Shown here piece by piece: positions 45,532-53,784 of a stretch of 64,000 bases of DNA (the stretch's first letter is position 1; each line of letters opens with the position of its first letter). The notes below the pieces were generated by a model. It was not told the origin of the DNA and ran no database searches. It worked only from the letters and a program-made list of their open reading frames with translations. The stretch is from Chitinophaga polysaccharea (GTDB lineage Bacteria; Bacteroidota; Bacteroidia; Chitinophagales; Chitinophagaceae): the NCBI RefSeq assembly GCF_007829335.1, contig NZ_VIWO01000007.1:248001-312000 (forward strand). The letters run 5' to 3'. Made by a program: the position numbers and the translations under genes.

Positions 45532-46617
45532 TTATTTTCCGTGGTAAGCGCTGATAGTTTGAATCGTTCCATCTTCATGATACACCAGTGGCGCTACTTT
45601 TACATTGCGTAAATGTGTTTTCCCCGATAACTGCGTATCATGGTAGAACAAATACCATTTCCCGTTTACATCAATAATAGAATGGTGATTGGTCCAACCC
45701 TTAACGGGATTCAACACGACGCCTTTATAGGTAAAGGGCCCATAAGGGTTATCGCCAACAGCATATGCAATATTATGGGTATCACCTGTTGAGTAGGAAA
45801 AATAGTATTTACCCTTGTACTTGTGCACCCAGGCGGCTTCAAAAAAGCGCTTGTCGTTATCTTTCTCCTTAAACAGATTTCCGGCGCTATCCAGTATTTT
45901 AATCTCTCTTACTGTTTCAGAAAAATGTTTCATATCCTTATCCAGCTTTGCCATACGCGGTAAAATAGCCGGTTCGCTTCCCTGGCGCAACCTGGCAGCC
46001 GAATCATACACATTATTATTCCAGCGTTGCAGCTGTCCTCCCCATATACCGCCAAAGTACAGGTAGTAAGATCCATCGTCATCTTTAAAAACACAAGGAT
46101 CGATACTGTAACTGCCCGCTATAGGCGTTTTTTCTGGCACAAAAGGCCCTCCCGGCTTTTGCGCAGCAGCCACTCCTATCCTGAAAATGTCTTGTTTATC
46201 TTTTACGGGGAAATACAAATAGTAGGTGCCATTCGCAAAAGCGGCATCTGGCGCCCAAAGCTGCCGGCCCGCCCAGGGAATATCCCTGATGTGTAACGCC
46301 ACACCGTGATCAGTGACTTTGCCGCCAACGCTATCCATCGAAAACACATGAAAATCCATCATATTGAAATGATCCCCGTTATCATTTTCCGGCGTGCCGG
46401 TGGCGGTATCGTGCGATGGGTATAGATATATACGCCCTTCGAACAGATGAGCAGATGGATCGGCAGTATACATCGAAGTAATCAGGGGCGGCGAAAGAAA
46501 CACGGTGGAGTCTTTCATCTCCGCGGTTTTACTAACACCGGGTGATTGACAACTTTCGCTGGTGATCAACGTCACTGCAGTTAGCAGCAACAAACTATAT
46601 CGGATAGTATGTTTCAT
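45532..46617 (-). CDS. Glycoside hydrolase family 43-like protein, exported
   Basis: 361 residues. Signal sequence LLLTAVTLITSESCQ (possible lipidation at Cys23, though the lipobox is poor). The five-bladed propeller core shows TADPSAHLFEGRIYLY (Asp53, general base), LWAPDAAFANGTYYLYFPVK, SYSIDPCVFKDDDGSYYLYF (pKa-modulating Asp) and RFFEAAWVHKYKGKYYFSYS (acid Glu). The family cleaves arabinan, xylan or galactan side chains. It is a single-gene unit between the sulfatase promoter and the LuxR gene, with no SusC/SusD attached. Confidence 0.9.
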   Translation of the reverse strand: MKHTIRYSLLLLTAVTLITSESCQSPGVSKTAEMKDSTVFLSPPLITSMYTADPSAHLFEGRIYLYPSHDTATGTPENDNGDHFNMMDFHVFSMDSVGGKVTDHGVALHIRDIPWAGRQLWAPDAAFANGTYYLYFPVKDKQDIFRIGVAAAQKPGGPFVPEKTPIAGSYSIDPCVFKDDDGSYYLYFGGIWGGQLQRWNNNVYDSAARLRQGSEPAILPRMAKLDKDMKHFSETVREIKILDSAGNLFKEKDNDKRFFEAAWVHKYKGKYYFSYSTGDTHNIAYAVGDNPYGPFTYKGVVLNPVKGWTNHHSIIDVNGKWYLFYHDTQLSGKTHLRNVKVAPLVYHEDGTIQTISAYHGK

Positions 46618-46708
46618 AGTACGTGGAATTTTTTATATGTCAATATAACAATTATTACACACAAAACATAACACGATGGCTTATTTTCAATATATGTAAG
46701 TAGCAAGT

Positions 46709-47485
46709 TTAGATCAGCCCCATGATTTCAGCAACCCTGCAAGCCTCCAGGGAATTGGATACTTTTAATTTTTCGAGAATATTCTGCCGGTGACGGTGTA
46801 CGGTGTTGATACTGATAGATAGCTTTCCGGCGATTTCTTTACTGCTTCTTCCATTTTTGATGAGCCTTAATATCTCCTTCTCCCGGTGCGACAGCAAGTC
46901 GTTACATTGCTCCTTATCGGGTGTGATGAGTTGACCGGTACGTGTGTTAACAATCATTCCCTGGTACCGCTCTATGTTGCCAGGCGGATAACAATGGCTA
47001 TACAAACAAAGGGCCAGCCATATACTGCCATTGCCCGCACTTAAAATATAGAAAATACGGTGTTGTACCGCCGCATACTGCTCTTCCCCGTTTTTCATCC
47101 TGATAGTGCTCTGTACCTGGTAATCTCCGCGCTCTGCCACTGCTACAGACTTTAGCAGCTGAAAGAACTGCAATTCCAGTGCATACTTTTGCAGCAGGTC
47201 GTCGGGATGAATGCGGCTAAATATATCTTCTTCCCAGATTGAGTTGATTTCCGTTACATCGCCGGTAACAGGGAGTCCCAGACCAGCTGCTATGCCCCCA
47301 TTATAGATATAGCTGGTATTGGCGCTCAGGTCGCTCAATACGCTGATGGCATTTTCCAGTTTTGCATACATCTGTGCTATAAACCGGCCGGTGGCCAATT
47401 GCAGCCCCGGCTGCTGCTCATCATTGAAAGTTTGACTGAGCAGCGTATCATTCAATGCGGTATGAATATTATTCATATCTGTCAA
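46709..47485 (-). CDS. PAS-containing LuxR-family transcriptional regulator
   Basis: 258 residues (ATG at 47485; the ATG at 47476 gives 255). The N-terminal 160 residues look like a PAS sensor (YIYNGGIAAGLGLPVTGDVT, IFSRIHPDDLLQKYALELQF). The C-terminal HTH is typical LuxR/NarL: LLSHREKEILRLIKNGRSSK then EIAGKLSISINTVHRHRQNI. No receiver Asp and no membrane helix. It is divergent from the DUF1349 gene with promoters that touch, which suggests it controls that gene and itself. Confidence 0.88.
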   Translation of the reverse strand: MTDMNNIHTALNDTLLSQTFNDEQQPGLQLATGRFIAQMYAKLENAISVLSDLSANTSYIYNGGIAAGLGLPVTGDVTEINSIWEEDIFSRIHPDDLLQKYALELQFFQLLKSVAVAERGDYQVQSTIRMKNGEEQYAAVQHRIFYILSAGNGSIWLALCLYSHCYPPGNIERYQGMIVNTRTGQLITPDKEQCNDLLSHREKEILRLIKNGRSSKEIAGKLSISINTVHRHRQNILEKLKVSNSLEACRVAEIMGLI

Positions 47486-47503
47486 AATGGTTATTATTCA
47501 CCA

Positions 47504-47542
47504 TTGGGCGTTACCCGGTAACATTTTAGTTTTGCAAAGGTA
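47504..47542. promoter_or_regulatory. Abutting divergent promoters with palindrome
   Basis: Plus strand: TTG (47504-47506), 20 nt, TAGTTTTG (47527-47534) for DUF1349. Minus strand: TACCTTTG (47542-47535) for the LuxR gene. The two -7 elements touch head to head, so both cannot be melted by separate polymerases at once. A 13-bp palindrome GTTACCCGGTAAC (47510-47522) lies in the plus-strand spacer. Confidence 0.65.
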
Positions 47543-47624
47543 GCCAACCGGGATGGTTAACCGGGATATTTTCTGTTGCATACACAGGACACAGCGTCCA
47601 TTCATTAATATTATGATCACCGAT

Positions 47625-48284
47625 ATGAAGAAAATTATTGTCAGCTTAGTGGCGTTCATGGCCATGCAATCGCTTACTGCCCAGAGCCTTGAAAAAATGC
47701 AATGGTTCAATGAACCCGCAAAATGGGAGATAAAGAATAAGTCGCTCACCATGTTTGTTACACCTCAAACAGATTACTGGCGTATCTCTCACTACGGATT
47801 TACCGTAGATGACGCTCCTTTTTACTATGCCACTTATGGTGGGGAATTTGAAGCCAAAGTGAAGATTACAGGAGATTATAAAGCGCGGTTCGATCAAATG
47901 GGGTTAATGATCAGAACAGATGAACAAAACTATATTAAAACAGGAGTAGAATTTGTAGACGGGAAATTCAATGTCAGTACCGTAGTTACGCATACGGTAA
48001 GCGACTGGAGCGTTACCCCGCTCAACAAAATACCTCCCTTTATCTGGATAAAAGCGGTACGGAGATTAGATGCGGTAGAAATTTATTATTCCCTGGATGA
48101 TCAAAACTATATCATGACCCGCAATGCACCGCTGAAAGACAACCACCCCGTAATGGTGGGACTGATGGCGGCATCACCTGACGGGCAAGGATTTGAAGCG
48201 AAGTTTGAAAGCTTCACCGTAAAGCATCTACCGGATCAGCGCAGGTTGAACTGGTTGAAAAATAATGCGACCCCTGAGAAATAA
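47625..48284 (+). CDS. DUF1349 domain protein, exported
   Basis: 219 residues from the ATG at 47625, which starts a signal peptide (KKIIVSLVAFMAMQSLTAQ); the frame runs 24 codons further upstream, before the predicted start site. The concanavalin-like DUF1349 domain fills the mature part: WFNEPAKWEIKNKSLTMFVT, DDAPFYYATYGGEFEAKVKI, DQMGLMIRTDEQNYIKTGVE, VGLMAASPDGQGFEAKFESF. The family is of uncertain role, and carbohydrate binding is possible from the fold. It stands alone opposite the LuxR regulator and ends at a strong terminator. Confidence 0.85.
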   Translation: MKKIIVSLVAFMAMQSLTAQSLEKMQWFNEPAKWEIKNKSLTMFVTPQTDYWRISHYGFTVDDAPFYYATYGGEFEAKVKITGDYKARFDQMGLMIRTDEQNYIKTGVEFVDGKFNVSTVVTHTVSDWSVTPLNKIPPFIWIKAVRRLDAVEIYYSLDDQNYIMTRNAPLKDNHPVMVGLMAASPDGQGFEAKFESFTVKHLPDQRRLNWLKNNATPEK

Positions 48285-48323
48285 TAGCCAGCAATAAAAG
48301 ATCCGCCAGCCAGCCGGGGTAAT

Positions 48324-48366
48324 AAAAAAGGACAAAATGGAATTGATCCCACTTTGTCCTTTTTTT
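48324..48366. terminator. Bidirectional terminator
   Basis: A 17-bp stem with one G-U position (AAAAAAGGACAAAATGG / CCACTTTGTCCTTTTTT) lies between the convergent DUF1349 and repressor genes. Confidence 0.85.
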
Positions 48367-48407
48367 GACTTGAGTATTTATCAGCAGTGCAGTAGCCAAC
48401 ATTTATT

Positions 48408-49091
48408 CTAATAGCTTTTAATCACTCCCTTCACCTTGTACATTTTACGTATTGCCGATATAGCAAGCGTTGTTGAAGGTTTCGATTGATTTCCCGTGTT
48501 CAGTGAAATACAATCGTCTTGCTTTTCATGAGGGTATACGTATCTTACTATTTCATTTCCATTGTGAGTAAGTACCAGGTAATCATCTCCCATGATAATC
48601 TCATTTATATTTACCTCTTTGCAAAGTATGTAATCGCCGTTACAGATTTTAGGTCGCATATCGTCTCCTGAAATTCGGATACCAAATGCACAGTCTTTAA
48701 ACAAGGGAATGGTTACATAACCAACAGGCGTACTTTCGTGATTAATAACTGACAGCGTTATGGGAACATCAAATATCGGCACGCCAATCCACTCGGCTTG
48801 ACGCCGCTTCCGCCGATAAGGTATTGGCTGCTCGGTTACAATGTTGTTATTCGTCTCTACGTCAATAAACATCTTCCCTTTCCCCGTCGTTATCCATTTT
48901 CCACTAATCGAATATACGACCTCCAACCTTTCCAGGAAAAGCTTGGTTATACCTTTTGATCCACCAAGAATATCTGACATATAATTTCGCGAATTATATG
49001 ATAATTCTCTTGAAATTAATTGATTAGTAAGATCTCTTCTGGTCTTCTTCAAAATCGCTACTGCCTCTTTTAATCTGTTAAGTTGGGTCAT
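48408..49091 (-). CDS. S24/LexA-like repressor with degenerate catalytic dyad
   Basis: 227 residues. The N-terminal part (about 1-75) fits a helix-turn-helix with weak motif (RDLTNQLISRELSYNSRNYM, ILGGSKGITKLFLERLEVVY). The C-terminal LexA/CI fold has VPIFDVPITLSV, AFGIRISGDDMRPKICNGDY, GDDYLVLTHNGNEIVRYV. In active members the motif is GDSM with catalytic Ser and later a Lys (often VKR). Here Asp144 and Arg183 occupy those places, so self-cleavage should be lost. It is probably a phage-derived or TA-linked repressor. It is divergent from the DUF433/DUF5615 genes and has low GC around it. Confidence 0.8.
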   Translation of the reverse strand: MTQLNRLKEAVAILKKTRRDLTNQLISRELSYNSRNYMSDILGGSKGITKLFLERLEVVYSISGKWITTGKGKMFIDVETNNNIVTEQPIPYRRKRRQAEWIGVPIFDVPITLSVINHESTPVGYVTIPLFKDCAFGIRISGDDMRPKICNGDYILCKEVNINEIIMGDDYLVLTHNGNEIVRYVYPHEKQDDCISLNTGNQSKPSTTLAISAIRKMYKVKGVIKSY

Positions 49092-49107
49092 AGTAAGGCT
49101 GAAGAAT

Positions 49108-49156
49108 TAGTCGAATTTTCGATTTTTTATTTTTAACATTCTAATTTTTCGACTTA
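49108..49156. promoter_or_regulatory. Candidate repressor operators (TAGTCGAA / TTCGACTTA)
   Basis: Inverted arms AGTCGAA (49109-49115) and TTCGACT (49149-49154 and next base) flank an AT-rich centre holding further TCGA half-sites, 17 nt before the repressor start. The arrangement suits dimer binding and autoregulation. The remaining 200 bp up to the DUF433 gene is AT-rich and shows no other gene. Confidence 0.4.
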
Positions 49157-49357
49157 ATATTGTATTGAAATCCAATTACAACATTAAAAATCAGAATAGG
49201 TAAATATAAGTCAAAATGATAGCAAAAAAATCAACATTGAAAACAGTCACAACTTTTGACAAAATTTTTATCATTTTTGTAGTACCTTTATTCACAAGCG
49301 ATAGTTGGAATTAATTAGGGTTCTTACCTGCTTGGTCGTGTCTTATCTAATATTCAA

Positions 49358-49588
49358 ATGGACATACTACAATACATAGAAATAAATCCAGGAATTATGA
49401 TGGGGAAACCTGTCATTAAGGGCACACGTATTACCGTTGAGCTCATCCTGGAGAAATTATCTGCAGGTGAAACAATGGAAGATATTCTTACAGCCCATCC
49501 ACATATTACCCTTGAAGCTATTCAGGCGGCCCTGGCTTTTGCCGCCCGGAACTTAAAAGACACGCTTTACTATCCCATTGCCAGTTGA
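49358..49588 (+). CDS. DUF433 protein (antitoxin-like)
   Basis: 76 residues. The whole protein is the DUF433 winged-helix-like domain: YIEINPGIMMGKPVIKGTRI, TVELILEKLSAGETMEDILT, HPHITLEAIQAALAFAARNL. The family usually forms a two-gene toxin-antitoxin-like unit with a DUF5615 PIN-like protein. That partner is present, but 213 nt downstream instead of overlapping. Base composition is lower in GC than in the surrounding genes, consistent with transfer. Confidence 0.88.
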   Translation: MDILQYIEINPGIMMGKPVIKGTRITVELILEKLSAGETMEDILTAHPHITLEAIQAALAFAARNLKDTLYYPIAS

Positions 49589-49801
49589 TAAAGCGGAGAC
49601 CTTCCTCGTCATAAAGGCATCAGGCAACAATTTCCAGCTATCAGAAGAGCCTCACTACCAAAAACACTTTCTGTATTTACTCTTTTTCGTACCTTTCACA
49701 AAGACTATCAATATTGTTATCGATGTAACAATACATGGCTATTCTACCTTCATATCTTTCTATGATCTGTTCTCATTTAAAAAAAATTCATCCATATTGT
49801 T

Positions 49802-50155
49802 ATGAGGTTTGTTTCTGACGAAAGCGTCGACGCACCTATTGTACAAAAGCTAAGAGAAGATGGTTATGAAATCTTTTCTATTGCAGAGCAGTCGCATGGA
49901 ATTAGTGATGAACAAGTATTAGCAATAGCCCATGAAAAAGATGCATTGTTAATCACGCAGGATAAAGATTTCGGTGAATTGGTCTATCGGTTAGGCAAAG
50001 CACATCATGGCGTGATGTTGCTGAGATTAGTGGGGTTAAATCCTTCTGCTAAGGCTGATTTGTGTTTGACTGTAGTCAATCAACATAAGCATGAACTTCC
50101 TGGAGCATTTACCGTCGTATACAAAGATTTTGTGAAGATCAGGAAAGGTCAATAA
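49802..50155 (+). CDS. DUF5615 PIN-like protein (toxin-like)
   Basis: 117 residues. PIN-like fold markers: MRFVSDESVDAPIVQKLRED (first acidic residue Asp6), EQSHGISDEQVLAIAHEKDA, LLITQDKDFGELVY (Asp-x-Asp-Phe-Gly, the conserved acidic pair). Such proteins are predicted nucleases paired with DUF433. The 213-nt spacer from its usual partner contains only a frame of low-complexity hydrophobic sequence that I do not regard as a gene. A terminator follows at 50182. Confidence 0.88.
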   Translation: MRFVSDESVDAPIVQKLREDGYEIFSIAEQSHGISDEQVLAIAHEKDALLITQDKDFGELVYRLGKAHHGVMLLRLVGLNPSAKADLCLTVVNQHKHELPGAFTVVYKDFVKIRKGQ

Positions 50156-50181
50156 CCGATGTACTCCCCTAAAAAGAAAAC

Positions 50182-50218
50182 CGGACAAGCGGCTATTTTA
50201 TTGCGCTTATCCGATTTT
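50182..50218. terminator. Terminator shared by DUF5615 gene and tRNA-Gln(TTG)
   Basis: The stem CGGACAAGCG / CGCTTATCCG (10 bp, one G-U) is followed on the plus strand by ATTTTTG. Read on the minus strand it lies 3 nt after the tRNA and has a short U-rich loop side. Confidence 0.7.
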
Positions 50219-50220
50219 TG

Positions 50221-50291
50221 TTGCCCAACCTGGATTCGAACCAAGACAAACAGAACCAAAATCTGTCGTACTACCATTATACTATTAGGCA
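50221..50291 (-). tRNA. tRNA-Gln (anticodon TTG)
   Basis: Reverse strand: acceptor TGCCTAA/TTGGGCA, anticodon stem ACAGA/TCTGT enclosing TTTTGGT (anticodon TTG), T arm CTTGG-TTCGAAT-CCAGG identical to that of tRNA-Gln(CTG). CCA is not encoded. Confidence 0.95.
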
Positions 50292-50357
50292 TTGTTTAAC
50301 GGGATGCAAATGTAGTTTTTTTCTTAAATAAAACAACATTTGTGAAAATAAATTTCA

Positions 50358-50840
50358 TTATTTCCTGATAGACACGGCTGCAATACCCACGGCTATGGCG
50401 TCTTCCACGCCTCCCAGTGCCGCATCTTTTATAGGTAGTCGTCTTCCTGTTTCACGGCGCAAATAGAAAAATGCGTACGCCGCAGCAATGGCCGTAAGGC
50501 CGCCAATCAATGCACCCTTCCATGCTTTTCCATTTTGCGCCTGGTATAAAGTGGCGCCCGACAAAGCGCCGGCAAGCGCCCGGCCGGCTATACCGGGTGC
50601 GGCTATACGATTTCCAGCGCCCGGCGCCTTATCTATTACCAGTTCCCCCGCCGCCATGGTTTGGAGGTAATGCAACGTAGCAGGATGTTGCATAAAGCGC
50701 AAAGGCGATCTGCGTAGCTTGCCCGATGGTTGCTGGTTAACAAAGTAACTGGTAAATGCAGGACCCATTGCACTGCGCATCCCGGTCACTATTCCTAAAC
50801 CAATAGCCCGGAAAAAGGTAGGTAATAATGCTTTCTTCAT
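50358..50840 (-). CDS. DUF4126-like small membrane protein
   Basis: 160 residues with about three hydrophobic stretches. Family markers are FFRAIGLGIVTGMRSAMGPA near the start, then ELVIDKAPGAGNRIAAPGIA and GALSGATLYQAQNGKAWKGA, ending GGVEDAIAVGIAAVSIRK. The glycine/alanine-rich helices are typical. The biochemical role is unknown. It is a single-gene unit downstream of nothing else on its strand. The 220 bp upstream to 51063 are AT-rich, with a promoter for the divergent DUF4870 gene. Confidence 0.75.
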   Translation of the reverse strand: MKKALLPTFFRAIGLGIVTGMRSAMGPAFTSYFVNQQPSGKLRRSPLRFMQHPATLHYLQTMAAGELVIDKAPGAGNRIAAPGIAGRALAGALSGATLYQAQNGKAWKGALIGGLTAIAAAYAFFYLRRETGRRLPIKDAALGGVEDAIAVGIAAVSIRK

Positions 50841-51018
50841 AACAGCAGCGCATCAATCATTATGCCACCGGCATTTTTTAATGATATTATAAAAAATAAC
50901 TCGTAATATTTTTATAATCAATTAATTAAAATCAATGTAGCTTTTTTGTAGTGTTATTTCCCGGTGATTGTAGATATCATGTAGTAGCTACTTTTTCCCA
51001 ATTGCCACACCCTCCTTT

Positions 51019-51026
51019 TACTTTTG
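51019..51026 (+). promoter_or_regulatory. Candidate -7 promoter element (TACTTTTG)
   Basis: TACTTTTG matches TAnnTTTG exactly, 38 nt before the DUF4870 start codon. No convincing -33 element at standard spacing. Confidence 0.45.
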
Positions 51027-51063
51027 CGCTAAATCATTCTTAACTAAAAAAACCTCAACAGCT

Positions 51064-51396
51064 ATGAAAACAAATCAATGGGCGATGATTGCTTACATCA
51101 CAATTATAGGATGGATTATCGCTTTTGTAAAAAGTAAAGAAGAAAGGACTTCACTGGTAAGCTATCACCTGGAACAGGCCCTGGGATTGGCTATCGCAAG
51201 CATCGTATGGTCTATTGCTGTGGGTATTGTTATCGCCATTTTACCGGCTGCCCTGTCTGGTGTACTGTCGATTGCCGGCTTTCTGCCATTTATCTTCATG
51301 ATTTTTGGCATTATCAACGCCAACAACGGCGTGCAGAAACCTATACCGGTGATCGGAAAAATGTTTGAGAACAAATTTGCTTTTTTACAAGCCTGA
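51064..51396 (+). CDS. DUF4870-like small membrane protein
   Basis: 110 residues, three to four transmembrane helices: WAMIAYITIIGWIIAFVK, LVSYHLEQALGLAIASIVWS, IVIAILPAALSGVLSIAGFL, FIFMIFGIINANNG. The SYHLEQALGL segment after a basic loop is the Tic20/DUF4870 signature (H-Q-A). Function in bacteria is not established. It has its own promoter and ends 43 nt before the convergent TPR regulator. Confidence 0.8.
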   Translation: MKTNQWAMIAYITIIGWIIAFVKSKEERTSLVSYHLEQALGLAIASIVWSIAVGIVIAILPAALSGVLSIAGFLPFIFMIFGIINANNGVQKPIPVIGKMFENKFAFLQA

Positions 51397-51439
51397 TGAA
51401 ACCGGGACGCGGGTTTACTGCGTCCCCGTTTCATTATTA

Positions 51440-53374
51440 TTAACTGGCCACCGTCATCAGGTAAGCATCCAGCCCCTCGTCTTTCCCCAACCCCAGTTTC
51501 TGTTTAATCCGGTAGCGCGACATCAGGATACTCTTTGGCGCCACTCCCATCCTGGAAGAAATTTCTTTTGTAGTCAATCCCATAGAAATATAGGAGCAAT
51601 GCTTCAAATCCAGCCTGGTAAGGGAATTCCCGGCCTTTTCCTGAAGACGGGTAAAAAACTCAGGGTGAATATTTTCTAACTCCGTTTTTGACGTTTCAAA
51701 ATCCTCATCCAAACGCCGGTCCTGGTCTATCATACGGCTGATCTGCCCAATCAGGTTACGGTCGCCCGACTTCTCCTGGAGCTTCGCCTGCAGGGTTTGC
51801 AGCAGTTCATTCTTTTGCTCTACCTGTAAAGTACCTGCCAGCAGGTCTTTCTGCAATTGCTCCTTCTGGGCCTGCATCAACTGTTGTTCTGCCTGTAAAC
51901 GGGCAGCAGCTTCGCTTTGCAGCTGTGCCTGCAGCGCAGCCTCCTGCTTTTCCAGCTCCAGTGTTTTTGCTTCTTCTTCCTTCAGCCGAACCTGTAATAT
52001 CGCATCCCGCTTTTCTTTCTCCAGCAATGCCTGCTGTTGAATGGTTGATTTCAACCGGAAGTGATAAGAACGGAAAAGGAATAGCAGCGCCAGTATACAG
52101 GCAACAATTAGTATCACATATACAATATTCAGCTTTTTATTAAAAGCGGCCTTTTCCTGTAAGGATATCAGTTCCTGCTCCTTTTGTTGCGCCTGGTACT
52201 GGGCTTCCAGCTTTTTGGCAATCGCCATTTTTTCCGCATCAAAGGCAGCCGCATAATATTTGCTATGCTCCCGCGCATAATTGAGCGCCGCTGGCAAATC
52301 CCCCTTCTTTTCCGCCACCTCAGACAGGGAACTCATAAAATGCGCCATCAGGTTATTATCCGGGGTAGGCGATTGTTGCAAGGTATGTAACCCGCTTAAT
52401 AAGAGGCCAGCCGCCGCATCGTAATGCCCATCAGCCAGTTCAAAGCTACTCTGCATCCCGTAACTGCTGGCAATGATCTCCTGCTGGTCGGTAGCTACAC
52501 CTATCTCCTTGGCTATTCTTAAATAATGCTGTGCGGAATCGCGGTAGCTACGCGGAAAATACTCGGCATACAGGTTAGCCGTATTCAATGCCAATATGCC
52601 CAATACACTCGGAAAGCTGATCCTGTTCTTGTTTTCCAGGTAGTATTGAATGGCCAGCCGGTTATAATACAGGGAAGAATCCAACAGGTTACGTGCACTG
52701 CTATCACCCGCAAAGCGGTGCTCATAGCTGGTGGCAATAGCCTGGTAAGCGTTGCAGATATCATCCGGATCGGGAAAACGTTTGGCGGCATCGAGACTCG
52801 CAAAAGCATACCGTGACTGGTTTTCCAGGTCGTCCCAATCACCATATACTGCCGAAAGATTATAATAGATGCTGGTAGCGTAGCTGTTGGGCGGTTGTTT
52901 TTCTCCGAATTTTAATGCCTGCTGGAAACTCTTCACGGCATCATGCGGTTTACCGATACGGTTTTCCAGCCAACCTTTCCTATACCACACATTTTCCAGG
53001 GTATAAGGGTCGCCCGATTGTTCGGCCAGCATAAAGGCACTGTCTAACTGCAATCTTACCCGCTTTACATCTTCCTGGCCATACATTAATGATACCAGGG
53101 AAGAGTGGGATTGTGCGGCGTACTTACTATCCTTCAGGGAACGGCTCATCGACAAAGCCACCTGGGCATTAGCAAACGCTTCCTTTCGATTGGTGCTGAG
53201 CAGGGCACGACTCAGTTTCAGCCTTGTCAGCACCTGTTCTTCAGGTGTGAGGCCCGGCTGGACCAACACCCGCTTCAGCGAGTCAACTACCGTTTGGGCC
53301 GACAAATCAACTTTATATAACAGGCTAACTATGGTACATAATAAAAATACCAGGCCTTTTTGGATATGGTTCAT
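51440..53374 (-). CDS. TPR-containing membrane-anchored HTH regulator
   Basis: 644 residues. Signal-like N-terminus (LVFLLCTIVSLLYKVDLSAQ). About seven TPR-type helical repeats in residues 30-400 (for example AVKSFQQALKFGEKQPPNSY). One membrane helix (VYVILIVACILALLFLF, about 418-434) and a long coiled coil rich in Glu and Gln (about 440-560). A LuxR-like HTH closes the protein (SMGLTTKEISSRMGVAPKSI). The layout suggests an extracytoplasmic sensor with cytoplasmic DNA-binding end, common in Bacteroidota. No kinase domain is present. Target genes unknown. Confidence 0.85.
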   Translation of the reverse strand: MNHIQKGLVFLLCTIVSLLYKVDLSAQTVVDSLKRVLVQPGLTPEEQVLTRLKLSRALLSTNRKEAFANAQVALSMSRSLKDSKYAAQSHSSLVSLMYGQEDVKRVRLQLDSAFMLAEQSGDPYTLENVWYRKGWLENRIGKPHDAVKSFQQALKFGEKQPPNSYATSIYYNLSAVYGDWDDLENQSRYAFASLDAAKRFPDPDDICNAYQAIATSYEHRFAGDSSARNLLDSSLYYNRLAIQYYLENKNRISFPSVLGILALNTANLYAEYFPRSYRDSAQHYLRIAKEIGVATDQQEIIASSYGMQSSFELADGHYDAAAGLLLSGLHTLQQSPTPDNNLMAHFMSSLSEVAEKKGDLPAALNYAREHSKYYAAAFDAEKMAIAKKLEAQYQAQQKEQELISLQEKAAFNKKLNIVYVILIVACILALLFLFRSYHFRLKSTIQQQALLEKEKRDAILQVRLKEEEAKTLELEKQEAALQAQLQSEAAARLQAEQQLMQAQKEQLQKDLLAGTLQVEQKNELLQTLQAKLQEKSGDRNLIGQISRMIDQDRRLDEDFETSKTELENIHPEFFTRLQEKAGNSLTRLDLKHCSYISMGLTTKEISSRMGVAPKSILMSRYRIKQKLGLGKDEGLDAYLMTVAS

Positions 53375-53475
53375 TCCGCAAAAATACTATTTGTAGATGT
53401 TTTGTAGATATAAAAAATGACGTAGTGTAGTTACGTTGTAGAGGCCCAAAATACCTGTAATCCGCCACCCGCATG

Positions 53476-53655
53476 TATTTTTGCATCAGAGTTCATTTAT
53501 GGGAAAGGATCATATGGAAAAATTGAAAAACCTGCATCCTGAGTCTGAACTTACTATTACGTATATACGGCCTTTCTTCCCTTTGTTAGTTGTCCCAAAT
53601 GCTTTCTTTATAGAAAAGATAAAGGGTGTATCCAAACAGGTACACCCTTTTGTTT
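53476..53655 (+). ncRNA. Candidate short transcript (small RNA or leader) with promoter and terminator
   Basis: A perfect -7 element TATTTTTG (53476-53483) is followed about 140 nt later by an intrinsic terminator: a perfect 10-bp stem AAAGGGTGTA / TACACCCTTT (53621-53650) plus TGTTTTT. In between, a frame from the ATG at 53499 (MGKDHMEKLKNLHPESELTI) runs through the terminator to 53678, so its last codons would not be transcribed. This favours a non-coding RNA or a shorter peptide. No known RNA family is recognised, and no -33 box is clear. Confidence 0.4.
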
Positions 53656-53727
53656 TTATCTCTCTAAAAAACATATAGTCATCATAGTGACTTTTCTCCT
53701 TTTTTTGCTTTTTTCCGTTTTTTCGAA

Positions 53728-53748
53728 TTTAAACATCAGATGTTTAAA
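53728..53748. promoter_or_regulatory. 21-bp perfect palindrome, candidate GntR operator
   Basis: TTTAAACATC-A-GATGTTTAAA is perfectly symmetrical. A further half-site AAACATC follows at 53750 and the -7-like TATCTTTA begins nearby, 37 nt before the GntR gene. The position suits autorepression. Confidence 0.65.
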
Positions 53749-53784
53749 TAAACATCATATCTTTACAATTGTAAAATTGAATAT

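Noticed and set aside
49578..49805. Small frame between the DUF433 and DUF5615 genes
   Set aside because: It starts inside the end of DUF433, has low-complexity Phe/Ile/Ser composition and overlaps the next start. More likely spacer than gene.
15826..50291. The two inverted tRNA-Gln genes as borders of a 34-kb genomic island
   Set aside because: They carry different anticodons (CTG and TTG) and differ in acceptor stems, and the DNA between them is ordinary for the organism. Shared T and anticodon arms reflect common ancestry of Gln tRNAs.
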